Source: Catellatospora vulcania
GTDB lineage: Bacteria; Actinomycetota; Actinomycetes; Mycobacteriales; Micromonosporaceae
Length of the DNA stretch: 64,000 nt
Assembly (NCBI RefSeq): GCF_009720385.1
Contig: NZ_ML769301.1
Coordinates: 248,001-312,000 of the forward strand
Reading direction: 5' to 3'
The notes beneath the pieces were generated by a model. It was given only the letters and a program-made list of their open reading frames with translations, was not told the origin of the DNA and searched no databases. How positions within the stretch are numbered: position 1 is the first letter of the stretch; every line of letters starts with the position of its first letter. A program made the position numbers and the translations under genes. Positions 7,863 to 19,831 of the stretch are shown in pieces.

Positions 7863-9212
7863 ATGATCACGCTGCGCCTCGACGACGGGCTGACCACCGA
7901 AACCACCACGACCGCCGACCTGCTGATCATCGGCAAGGGCCGCGACCCGGTGGCGCTGCACGACGCGGACGGGTCGGTGGCGGCCGTGCTGGAGGCGCTG
8001 CGCCGGCCCACGACCTGGCAGCAGTTGCGGGCGCACGGGCCCTTTGCGGCCGGACGGATCGACGCGCTGATCCGGCGGCTGCTCACCGCCGGAGTGCTCA
8101 TCCTGGGCTGCGCCGACGAGAACGGCGACCTGGCCACTGCCCGCATCCGCTCCCGGCTCGCCGAGCTGCGGCCCGACGCCGAGCCGGCCGACGACCAGCC
8201 GGTACAGCTGTCGCCGTGCGCGCTGCTGCGGCGGCTCGACGACCGGGCCGTGGTCGAGTCCGCCCACGACGGGACCGTCGTCGAGCTGCATCGGCCCGAG
8301 CTGGCGGCGGTGGTGGCGGGACTCTGCGCGCCCATCGACGCGGCGGCGGTCGCCCGGCTCGCCCCGGGCGGCTCCCAGCTGCTGCGCCTGCTGGCCGCGG
8401 TCGGCCTGGTCACCGCGCCCGGCCCGGCGGCCGGACGCCCGACGCACGCGGTGTGGACGCATACCCGCAGCCGAAACGGCCTGGTCGAACTGCGCACACC
8501 CGCACCCGGGACCCTGGACGAACCGCCCGCGGGGCCTGCCGCCGACACCGATATCGCGCTGCCCGTGCCGGACCAGGCGGCGCTGCGCCGCACCGACCCG
8601 CCGCTGGCCGAGGTCATGGAGACCCGCCGCTCGGTACGCCGGTTCGGCGACAAGCCGCTGGCCGTGGCGCAACTGGGGGAGCTGTTGCACCGGGTGGCGC
8701 GCATCCAGCAGCGGCTGCCCGCCGACCCCGCCGACGAGCGCTCCTACTCGTACACGCTGCGGCCGGCGCCCTCGGCCGGGGCGATGCACGAACTCGACTA
8801 CTACCTCACGGTCCGCGCCTGCCACGGCCTGGCCCCCGGCGTCTACCGCTACCTGCCGGACCGGCACGCGCTCGCCGTCGTCAACCGGGACACCGTGCCG
8901 CTGGTCCGGCTGGTCAACGCCGCCTACCTGGCGATCAACCGGGTGTCGGTGCCGCAGGTGCTGATCAGCCTCGCGGCGCGCTTCGACCGGCCCACCCGCA
9001 AATACGGCGACCTGGCGTACTCGTTGACGCTGCGCAACGCCGGGGTGGCGCTGCAGTCGGTGTACCTGTGCGCCACCGCGATGGGCCTCGGCGCGTGCGC
9101 CGTCGGCAGCGGCGACGCCGCGGACTTCGCCGAGGCGTCCGGCCTGGACCCGCACGAGGTGTCCGCTGTGGCCGAGATCGTCATCGGTTCCCTCCCCGGA
9201 CAGGACGTGTGA
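7863..9212 (+). CDS. SagB-type FMN-dependent azoline dehydrogenase
   Basis: 449 aa. It oxidises thiazolines made by the YcaO complex to aromatic thiazoles. The C-terminal half is a nitroreductase-fold domain: METRRSVRRFG (~252-262) for FMN phosphate binding, RPAPSAGAMHELDYYL (300-315), VYRYLPDRH, and GLGACAVGSGD (408-418). Lys380-Tyr381 in TRKYGDLAY corresponds to the Lys-Tyr pair needed for catalysis in McbC/BcerB-type enzymes. The N-terminal ~230 residues are a winged-helix-like region common in actinobacterial SagB fusions. No strong ribosome binding site is visible; the gene starts 5 nt after the upstream stop, so coupling is likely. It is the only nitroreductase-like protein of the operon with all catalytic motifs. 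Confidence 0.9.
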   Translation: MITLRLDDGLTTETTTTADLLIIGKGRDPVALHDADGSVAAVLEALRRPTTWQQLRAHGPFAAGRIDALIRRLLTAGVLILGCADENGDLATARIRSRLAELRPDAEPADDQPVQLSPCALLRRLDDRAVVESAHDGTVVELHRPELAAVVAGLCAPIDAAAVARLAPGGSQLLRLLAAVGLVTAPGPAAGRPTHAVWTHTRSRNGLVELRTPAPGTLDEPPAGPAADTDIALPVPDQAALRRTDPPLAEVMETRRSVRRFGDKPLAVAQLGELLHRVARIQQRLPADPADERSYSYTLRPAPSAGAMHELDYYLTVRACHGLAPGVYRYLPDRHALAVVNRDTVPLVRLVNAAYLAINRVSVPQVLISLAARFDRPTRKYGDLAYSLTLRNAGVALQSVYLCATAMGLGACAVGSGDAADFAEASGLDPHEVSAVAEIVIGSLPGQDV

Positions 9213-9824
9213 ATGGACGACTCGACCCCGTCCGCCGACCCCAGGCTGCCGGCCCTGGGTTTCCGGCGGCTGCTGCTGGTCGCCACCGGCTCGCTGAACG
9301 CCGCCTTCCTGCCCCGCGACCTCGCCTGGCTGCGTATGGCCTACCCGGAGCTGGAGACCCAGGTCGTGCTGACCCGGTCGGCGCTGCAGTTCCTCACCCC
9401 GACCGCGGTCGGCGCGATCACCGGCCGGGCCGCGGCCGTGGACGAATGGGCCGGGCCGCTCGCTGAGGCAGTGCACGTGACCTGGCAGCAGTGGGCGCAG
9501 GCGGTCATGGTGTACCCGGCCGGCCTGAACTACCTCGCCCGGCTGGCGCTCGGCCTGGCCGACTCGCCCAGCCTGCTGGCGATCCAGTGCAGCGCCGCAC
9601 CGGTCGTGGTGGCCCCGGCGCTGCCGCCCGGCGGCTGGGCCAGCCCGGTCACCGCCGCGCACGTCGCCGCGCTGGCGCAGCGGCCGACGGTCACCGTGCT
9701 GCCACCGGTGCCGGTGCGCAGCTTCACCACCGGCCGCGACGACGCGCACGGGCCGCCGCCGTTCACCGCCGCGCTGGGCACCCTCGAGCTGCTGCGCCAC
9801 CGACTCCAGGAGGAAACCGCGTGA
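9213..9824 (+). CDS. HFCD-family flavoprotein, peptidyl-cysteine decarboxylase-like (EpiD/LanD-like)
   Basis: 203 aa, starting directly after the SagB stop. It has the layout of the homo-oligomeric flavin-containing Cys decarboxylases: N-terminal VATGSLNAAFLPRDL (flavin contact), His88 in AVHVTWQQWA at the place of the catalytic His of EpiD, PAGLN (102-106) for the PxxxN motif, LALGLADSP, and APALPPGGW (134-142) in place of the APAMN.MW block. In RiPP pathways these enzymes oxidatively decarboxylate a C-terminal Cys to an enethiol; the precursor here ends in Cys, which fits. The closest alternative is a phosphopantothenoylcysteine decarboxylase (CoaC), but the operon position and lack of a CoaB partner argue against it. 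Confidence 0.8.
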   Translation: MDDSTPSADPRLPALGFRRLLLVATGSLNAAFLPRDLAWLRMAYPELETQVVLTRSALQFLTPTAVGAITGRAAAVDEWAGPLAEAVHVTWQQWAQAVMVYPAGLNYLARLALGLADSPSLLAIQCSAAPVVVAPALPPGGWASPVTAAHVAALAQRPTVTVLPPVPVRSFTTGRDDAHGPPPFTAALGTLELLRHRLQEETA

Positions 9825-10894
9825 GCGCCGGCCCAAGAGTGCTGTTCCTGGCGCGCGGCCACGGCTTCGGGCACGCCGCCAGGGACCTGCGGATCATCAG
9901 GGCCATGCGTGCCCTGCGGCCCGACGTCGAGATCCAGGTGATGGCCTCCGGCAGCGCCGCGGTCTACCTGGACCTCTACGGCGAGTCCTGCATCGACATG
10001 GGCATCGGCGACCACGAGGACATGACCCCGGCGGCCGGTGCGCGGGTCTGGGCGCTGATGGACCGGCACGACCCGTTCGACCTGGTCGTCGCCGACGAGG
10101 TCGTGTGGTCGCTGGTGTACTGCGTCAAGCGCTGGCGGCGGCGCGCGATCCTGCTGACCGACTGGTTCTACTCCGAGCTGGGCGCACCGGAATCCGATCC
10201 GATCCTGGACCAGGCCGGTGAGATCCTGCTCCTCGACTTCTCCGTCGCCCACCCGGGCCCGTTCGGCGTCACCAACCCGATCCAGGCGTTCGGGCCGGTG
10301 GTCGAGGAGTTCCGGGTGGACCGCGAGGCGGCGCGCGCCGCGCTCGGAGCCGCGGCGTCGGAGACGATCGTGGTGCTGACCATCGGCGGGATGACCGCGA
10401 TGGTCGACAACACCGCGATCGCGGAACTCACCGTACGCACGTGGCTGGAGCACGCGCCGCCCGGACATCGGCTGTTCGTGCTGGCCGAGCCGTTCTGCCC
10501 GGTGCCCGATGACCGGGCCGCAGACGTCGTCTGGGCCGGGTTCACCGCGGAACCGGAGAAGTACTACGCCGCGGCCGACCTGGTGGTGGCCAACGCCAAC
10601 GGCACCGTCATCGGCGACCTGGTGTGGAACCGGATTCCGGTGCTGGCCATGACCCACCCCGCCGTGACGTACCCGGACTCCTTCGGGCTGCGCGTCAAGG
10701 CGATGAGCGAGGCCGGCATGACCGTCCACGGCGAGGCCACGGTGTCGACGTCGGCGCAGTGGCAGCTGATGGACGAGGCGAAACGCAACGACTGCCGGCC
10801 CGACCCGGCATTCGAGTGGACCACCGGCGAGCAGGTCGCCCGCCACCTGCTGGCACGGCTCGACTACATGCTGGCCAAATCGGCGACCGGCTGA
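9821..10894 (+). CDS. GT-B glycosyltransferase of the RiPP operon (MurG/UGT-like)
   Basis: 357 aa from a GTG overlapping the previous stop as GTGA, with AGGAGGA upstream. The N-terminus RVLFLARGHGFGHAARDLRIIRAMR is the glycine/His-rich first loop of GT-B glycosyltransferases. The C-terminal half has TIGGMT, VVWAGFTAEPEKYYAAADLVVANANGTVIGDLVWNRIPVLAM, which follows the nucleotide-sugar-binding region of family 28/MurG-like enzymes. No signal peptide or membrane segment is visible. As the last gene of the operon it probably adds a sugar to the modified peptide, perhaps on a Cys or enethiol sulfur. Donor and attachment site are inference. Confidence 0.82.
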   Translation: MSAGPRVLFLARGHGFGHAARDLRIIRAMRALRPDVEIQVMASGSAAVYLDLYGESCIDMGIGDHEDMTPAAGARVWALMDRHDPFDLVVADEVVWSLVYCVKRWRRRAILLTDWFYSELGAPESDPILDQAGEILLLDFSVAHPGPFGVTNPIQAFGPVVEEFRVDREAARAALGAAASETIVVLTIGGMTAMVDNTAIAELTVRTWLEHAPPGHRLFVLAEPFCPVPDDRAADVVWAGFTAEPEKYYAAADLVVANANGTVIGDLVWNRIPVLAMTHPAVTYPDSFGLRVKAMSEAGMTVHGEATVSTSAQWQLMDEAKRNDCRPDPAFEWTTGEQVARHLLARLDYMLAKSATG

Positions 10895-10900
10895 GCACGG

Positions 10901-10946
10901 ACCGGCGGGCCCGGCCGATCACCATGGATCGGCCGGGCCCGCCGGT
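10901..10946. terminator. Strong bidirectional terminator after RiPP operon and katG
   Basis: A perfect 20-bp inverted repeat (arms 10901-10920 and 10927-10946, 6-nt loop ACCATG) separates the convergent RiPP operon and katG. It marks the 3' boundary of the RiPP transcript. Confidence 0.85.
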
Positions 10947-10956
10947 GGCCACTCGA

Positions 10957-15504
<4,548 letters not shown>

Positions 15505-15532
15505 AATCCGGTTCCGGGGGGAAGCCACCTGA

Positions 15533-15562
15533 CGCGGCCGGTGCTGTACCGCACCGGCCGCG
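15533..15562 (+). terminator. Terminator hairpin after rox
   Basis: Perfect 12-bp arms (CGCGGCCGGTGC / GCACCGGCCGCG) with a 6-nt loop, 28 nt after the rox stop. Confidence 0.75.
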
Positions 15563-15674
15563 CCGACGCCGGATACTCGGCTGCGCGCGACGTCGACTCA
15601 TGTTTAGGGTCCCGTATGAGCTGACAGGGCGTCCTGTCGGCGGCGGCCAGGCCGCGGATCGGAGATGAGCAGAG

Positions 15675-16397
15675 ATGACGAGTCAACTGTTCGCGGTCAG
15701 CTTCGACGCGCTCGAACCACTGCGTGTCGGGCGGTTCTGGTCCGGTGTGCTGGGAAGGGAGCTGATCGAGGATCCGCACGACGGCGTCACCCTGCTACCC
15801 GGTGACGACATCGGATTCCGTATCCGGTTCGTCCCGACCCGGGAGGCGCGGACCAGCCGGAACCTGATGCATTTCAACCTGACCAGCACCTCCCTGGAGG
15901 ACCAGCACGAGACGGTGGCCAGGGCGCTCGCGCTCGGCGGACGGCATGTCGACGTGGGCCAGAGCCCGCAGGACACGCATGTGGTGCTCGGCGACCCCGA
16001 GGGCAACGAGTTCTGCGTCATCGAACCGGGCAACAACTTCCTCGCCGGCTGCGGGTTCATCGGAGACCTGGCCTGCGACGGATCGCAGGAGGTCGGCTAC
16101 TTCTGGAGCCGGGCACTGGGCTGGCCGCTGGTCTGGGACCAGGACCAGGAGACCGCGATCCAGTCGCCGCGGGGCGGCACGAAGATCACCTGGGGTGGCC
16201 CGCCGTACATGCCGCGCGAGGGCAGGGACCGCGTGCGCTTCGAACTCGCTCCGGCCGCCTTCGGCGATCGGGAGGCGGAGATCGACCGCCTGCTCTCCCT
16301 CGGCGCGACCCGCATCGAGTCCGGCGGCGGCGAGCCCGGCGGGGTGGCGATGGCCGATCCCGACGGCAACGAGTTCTGCGTCTCGGCGGCCCGCTAG
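15675..16397 (+). CDS. VOC superfamily protein with two glyoxalase-like domains
   Basis: 240 aa composed of two consecutive ~115-residue VOC units. Each ends in the family pattern DPEGNEFCVIEPG (first copy) or ADPDGNEFCVSAAR (second copy). VOC proteins bind metals or small hydrophobic ligands and include glyoxalases, dioxygenases and antibiotic-binding proteins. The first unit begins LFAVSFDALEPLRVGRFWSGVLG, the second GYFWSRALGWPLVWD. Such double-VOC actinomycete proteins have no assigned reaction. It is a stand-alone gene after the rox terminator. Confidence 0.82.
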   Translation: MTSQLFAVSFDALEPLRVGRFWSGVLGRELIEDPHDGVTLLPGDDIGFRIRFVPTREARTSRNLMHFNLTSTSLEDQHETVARALALGGRHVDVGQSPQDTHVVLGDPEGNEFCVIEPGNNFLAGCGFIGDLACDGSQEVGYFWSRALGWPLVWDQDQETAIQSPRGGTKITWGGPPYMPREGRDRVRFELAPAAFGDREAEIDRLLSLGATRIESGGGEPGGVAMADPDGNEFCVSAAR

Positions 16398-16698
16398 CGC
16401 AGGCTGGCGGCGGCCGCTCAGGCAGGAATCGCCCAGCCCGGGTAGCCGGGCGGTGCCGCGGTCGGCGGTACGCCGAACAACGGCGAAAGCCTCACAGGTG
16501 GGCGAGCAGTCCCACTTCCGGGGCGAGCGCTCCGGGCTGACTGGTCGCCGTGCGGGCGGACCCGGTGGCGTTGCCGGCCGCCGCGGCGCAACCCGGCGTC
16601 GATGTGGCGTCAACTGATGGCGAGTGGCGGTGGGCGGCGGTGCACCCCGGTTTCGCCCGGTATATTTATATTTGCCAAGCCACACGTGGGAGGGGCGG
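16398..16698. other. 300-nt intergenic leader before the GAF / GGDEF-EAL pair
   Basis: No convincing ORF. It holds several short GC hairpins (CCCGG-GTAG-CCGGG near 16440; CCGGGG-CGAGCG-CTCCGGG near 16517-16535) and ends in an unusually AT-rich stretch (TATATTTATATTTG, ~16660-16675) that probably contains the promoter. I looked for c-di-GMP riboswitch signatures and did not see them. Confidence 0.4.
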
Positions 16699-17202
16699 AT
16701 GATGCATATTGATTCGGTCAGTCCCATAGATTGGGCGATCGACATGCTGGATGAGGCGAAAACCGTCGATGACGTCCAGACCGCTCTTCGGTGCAGCGCC
16801 CGGGCGGCAGTCCGGGCACAGGGCATGACCGTGGTCCAGCTCGAGCACGGCGAATGCCACTACCTGTACGAGGACGCCATGAGCCCGCTGTGGGCGGGGC
16901 AGCGTTTCCCCGCCACGTCGTGCATCAGCGGATGGGCGATGCTCCACGACCAGACCGTCGCCATTCCCGACATCCGGACGGACAGCCGCATCCCGCAGGC
17001 GGCGTACCGTCCGACCTTCGTGCGTAGCCTGCTCATGGTGCCCATCCGGGTGAACGGGTCGCCGGTCGGCGCGATCGGCGCGTACTGGGCGGACCTGCAC
17101 CAGGCGACCTCCGGCGAGGTCGCCACGTTGGAGAGGCTCGCCGACGCGGCAGGCCGGGCACTGGCCAAGGTCCCGGCCAGACGTGTTCCCGCAGCCGCCT
17201 GA
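16699..17202 (+). CDS. GAF domain sensor protein
   Basis: 167 aa starting at the tandem ATGATG (16699/16702), with GGGAGGGG just upstream; longer in-frame starts would read through the AT-rich promoter. The whole chain is one GAF domain: predicted helices, then FPATSCISGWAMLHDQTVAIPDIRTDSRIPQAAYRPTFVRSLLMVPIRVNGSPVGAIGAYW, a typical ligand-pocket sequence with a Cys (SCISGWA). No output domain is present. The following GGDEF/EAL gene starts inside its last codons, so this protein is probably the detached sensory subunit of that c-di-GMP enzyme. Confidence 0.85.
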   Translation: MMHIDSVSPIDWAIDMLDEAKTVDDVQTALRCSARAAVRAQGMTVVQLEHGECHYLYEDAMSPLWAGQRFPATSCISGWAMLHDQTVAIPDIRTDSRIPQAAYRPTFVRSLLMVPIRVNGSPVGAIGAYWADLHQATSGEVATLERLADAAGRALAKVPARRVPAAA

Positions 17203-19228
17203 AGTCGACCGGGTGCTGCGTGATGCCGCGGCGGAACTGGCCGTGGCAGCGGGCGCGGAGGAGGTCGTCGCGGCTCTGGACCGGGCCGTCACGCGGCTGA
17301 CCCCTGTCGGCGCCTCGCACGAGTTGCGCATCCGGCTGCCGGAGGACTCCGCCGGGTCCGGCGACCATCGGCCGGGCGAGGGCGAACCCGTGGCGCTCCT
17401 GCCGATCGAGGCGAGCACGCCTGCGGCGGGGCCGGTCGGCATCCTCCTGGTCGACCGGGACACCGCGGCGAGGACGGCGTTGCGGCCGGCGCTGGAGGCC
17501 ATGTCGGCGCAGGCCGCCCTCGCGATGGAGCGGATCCGGCTGACCGCCGAGGTGAGCCGCTACCGCAGCTTCCGTGAAGTCGAAGCGCTGATGGAGCAGA
17601 CCCACGACGTGGTGCTGATCATCGACGGGGACGGCCGCATCCGGTACGCGAGCCCGTCGGCCGGAAACGTCTTCGGCACATCCGCGCTCCGCCATGCCAG
17701 GCTGCTCGACTTCCTCGACTCCGTGCAGCGACCGGCGGCCGAGTTCCTGCTGCGGCACGTGCGCGCCGGCGGCGCCGATCGGGGGGAGGGCCGTGCGGAC
17801 TGGACCATCCAGGCGCTGGACGGCCGTACGCCGGTAGTCGAGGTCACCTGCCGGGAGTTGCGACCGGGCGACGCGTCGCGGGACGTGGCGCTGACCCTGC
17901 ACGACGTGACGGCCCAGCGGCGGCTCGAACACGACCTGACCGCGCGCATGTTCCACGACTCCCTGACCGGTCTGCCCAACCGGGTGCTGTTCGCCGAGCG
18001 AACCGAACACGCGGTCGCCGCGGACATCGGGCCCACCGCCGTCCTGCTCGTCGATCTGGACGACTTCGGGTCCGTCAACGACGGCTTCGGCCACGTCGTC
18101 GGGGACGAGGTCCTGCGCCAGGTGAGCCGCCGGCTTAGCGACCTCATCGGCGAGCGCGGGGTCGTGGCCAGATTCGGCGGCGACGAGTTCGCCGCGCTCG
18201 TCCAGGACGCCGACACCGTGGCGGACGTGGAGCACACCGCGGTCCGGCTCTGCCGGTCGCTTTCCCTGCCCATCCGCACCAGCGGCGGGACGGTGGTCGC
18301 CTGCCGCGCCAGTGTCGGCGTCGCCACGACCCTGCACGCCGGCAGCGCGCACGAACTTCTCCGCAACGCCAACCAGGCACTCCGCGCCGCGAAATCCGAC
18401 GGCGGCGGCAAGTGGCACCGCTACGAGCCGTCGACGACCGACCAGATGCGGCATGCGCAACTGCGCGCGGACCTGGGCCGGGCGGTCGGTGAGGGGGCTC
18501 TGTTCCTGGAGTACCAGCCGATCGTGGCCCTCGGCACCGGCCGCACCGTCGGGTTCGAGGCCCTGCTGCGCTGGCAGCACCCGACCTACGGCCGGCTACC
18601 GCCGGGCGAGTTCATCGAGATCGCCGAGGACACCGGGCTGATCGTCCCGATCGGTGAATGGGTGCTGGCGACGGCGATGCGGGCAGCCGACCGGTGGCAC
18701 GCCGGGGCCCAGGTCCGTGCGCCCTACGTGAGCGTCAACGTCTCGGCGCACCAGTTCCGCTCGGACGACTTCGTCGACAGCTTCGCGCGCCTGCTCACCG
18801 CGACCGGACTGCCGGCGCATCGGGTCGTCCTGGAGATCACCGAGAGTCTGCTCCTGCGCGACGACGACAAGGTGTGGCACGCACTCGAACTGCTGCGGGC
18901 CAAGGGCGCCCGGGTGGCCATCGACGACTTCGGCACGGGCTACTCCGCCCTGGGCTACCTGCGGCAGATACCACTCGACATCGTCAAACTGGACCGGCTG
19001 TTCGTCAGGGGGCTGGCCACCTCACGTAGGCAGCGGGATCTGGTGGAGGGCATCGTCACCCTGACCCGGGCGCTGAACCTCGACGTCGTGGCGGAGGGCA
19101 TCGAGACCGAACGCGAGCGCCAGGCGTCCGCCGCGACCGGCTGCACCTACGGGCAGGGCTATCTGTTCGCCAGGCCGATGTCCGAAACGGACACGCTCAC
19201 CTGGCTCGCCGCGGAGCAGGACGTCTGA
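17183..19228 (+). CDS. Dual GGDEF-EAL c-di-GMP turnover protein with GAF-like and PAS domains
   Basis: 681 aa; the GTG at 17183 lies 20 nt inside the GAF gene. Order: degenerate GAF-like region (~1-120), PAS (~125-245, VVLIIDGDGRIRYASPSAGNVFG), GGDEF (~250-415) and EAL (~425-680). The synthase site is intact (RFGGDEFAAL, ~330). The phosphodiesterase site also looks intact: FEALLRW (~458), NVSAHQF, EITES, DDFGTGYSALGYL and KLDRLF. The enzyme could both make and degrade c-di-GMP, the messenger that controls development in actinomycetes through BldD. Which activity dominates, and how PAS and the partner GAF protein gate it, cannot be read from sequence. Confidence 0.9.
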   Translation: MFPQPPEVDRVLRDAAAELAVAAGAEEVVAALDRAVTRLTPVGASHELRIRLPEDSAGSGDHRPGEGEPVALLPIEASTPAAGPVGILLVDRDTAARTALRPALEAMSAQAALAMERIRLTAEVSRYRSFREVEALMEQTHDVVLIIDGDGRIRYASPSAGNVFGTSALRHARLLDFLDSVQRPAAEFLLRHVRAGGADRGEGRADWTIQALDGRTPVVEVTCRELRPGDASRDVALTLHDVTAQRRLEHDLTARMFHDSLTGLPNRVLFAERTEHAVAADIGPTAVLLVDLDDFGSVNDGFGHVVGDEVLRQVSRRLSDLIGERGVVARFGGDEFAALVQDADTVADVEHTAVRLCRSLSLPIRTSGGTVVACRASVGVATTLHAGSAHELLRNANQALRAAKSDGGGKWHRYEPSTTDQMRHAQLRADLGRAVGEGALFLEYQPIVALGTGRTVGFEALLRWQHPTYGRLPPGEFIEIAEDTGLIVPIGEWVLATAMRAADRWHAGAQVRAPYVSVNVSAHQFRSDDFVDSFARLLTATGLPAHRVVLEITESLLLRDDDKVWHALELLRAKGARVAIDDFGTGYSALGYLRQIPLDIVKLDRLFVRGLATSRRQRDLVEGIVTLTRALNLDVVAEGIETERERQASAATGCTYGQGYLFARPMSETDTLTWLAAEQDV

Positions 19229-19240
19229 CCGGTGTCGTGT

Positions 19241-19723
19241 TCAGTCGCGCCACTGCTCCTCGGGGGTGCCGGTGTGCCCGTTGTGGTGGTCCAGCAGTCG
19301 GGCCAGCAGCTCGGTCAACCGCTGCCGCTCCTCGGGTGACAGCGGAGCCAGCAGTTCGTCCTGGCACTCGGCCAGTTGCTTCTCCAGCCGCCGCAGCTGC
19401 CGCCGGCCTGCCGTGGTCAGCGAGATGATGTTGCGGCGCCGGTCGGCGAGGTCCGGGGCGCGTTCGACCAGCTGTCGCTCGGCGAGTTCGTTGATCGTCG
19501 CGACCATGTCGCTGAGGTGGATGCCGCTGCGGCGGCCGAGCGCGGCCTGGCTGGCCGGGCCGAACTCCTCCAGCGTCGCCAGCAGGCGGTAGTGGTACCC
19601 GCGCGCGCCCACGGCCGAGAACCCGTCCGTCACCAGGCGGTGCGCGTGGGCGGCGGTCTGGGTCAGCAGCCAGCTGGGCAGGTTCTCCCAGCGGGCGGGC
19701 AGCTGCTCGGACGGGTTCTCCAT
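19241..19723 (-). CDS. MarR family transcriptional regulator
   Basis: 160 aa with the MarR winged helix: LLATLEEFGPASQAALGRRSGIHLSDMVATINELAERQLVERAPDLADRRRNIISLTTAGRRQLRRLE, where DxRRR is the wing. It is divergent from the epoxide hydrolase gene with a 108-nt gap containing repeated TAACGA motifs. It most likely represses itself and the hydrolase, released by a phenolic or epoxide-type ligand. Confidence 0.88.
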   Translation of the reverse strand: MENPSEQLPARWENLPSWLLTQTAAHAHRLVTDGFSAVGARGYHYRLLATLEEFGPASQAALGRRSGIHLSDMVATINELAERQLVERAPDLADRRRNIISLTTAGRRQLRRLEKQLAECQDELLAPLSPEERQRLTELLARLLDHHNGHTGTPEEQWRD

Positions 19724-19733
19724 GTGACGAGTC

Positions 19734-19791
19734 TAACGAATCATTGGTGTGACTAACGATTCTGGTATCGTTCGGGCAACAAACGTTAGTC
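19734..19791. promoter_or_regulatory. Repeated operator motifs between MarR and epoxide hydrolase genes
   Basis: TAACGAATC at 19734 and TAACGATTC at 19754 are direct repeats exactly 20 nt apart (two helical turns). GACTAACG (19751-19758) is perfectly inverted as CGTTAGTC (19784-19791). These AT-rich repeats fill the divergent promoter region and are the natural candidates for MarR binding. Confidence 0.6.
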
Positions 19792-19831
19792 GCCTGAACG
19801 TTTATGCGATGAACCCCTGGGAGTCAGCACC

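Noticed and set aside
2758-10894. RiPP operon as a thiopeptide or lanthipeptide cluster
   Set aside because: The core has no Ser to dehydrate, and no lanthipeptide dehydratase, LanC-like cyclase or pyridine-forming enzyme is present; the enzyme set is that of a linear azole peptide.
16398-16698. c-di-GMP riboswitch before the GAF/GGDEF-EAL genes
   Set aside because: Hairpins are present, but the GEMM-I conserved core and tetraloop receptor are not recognisable.
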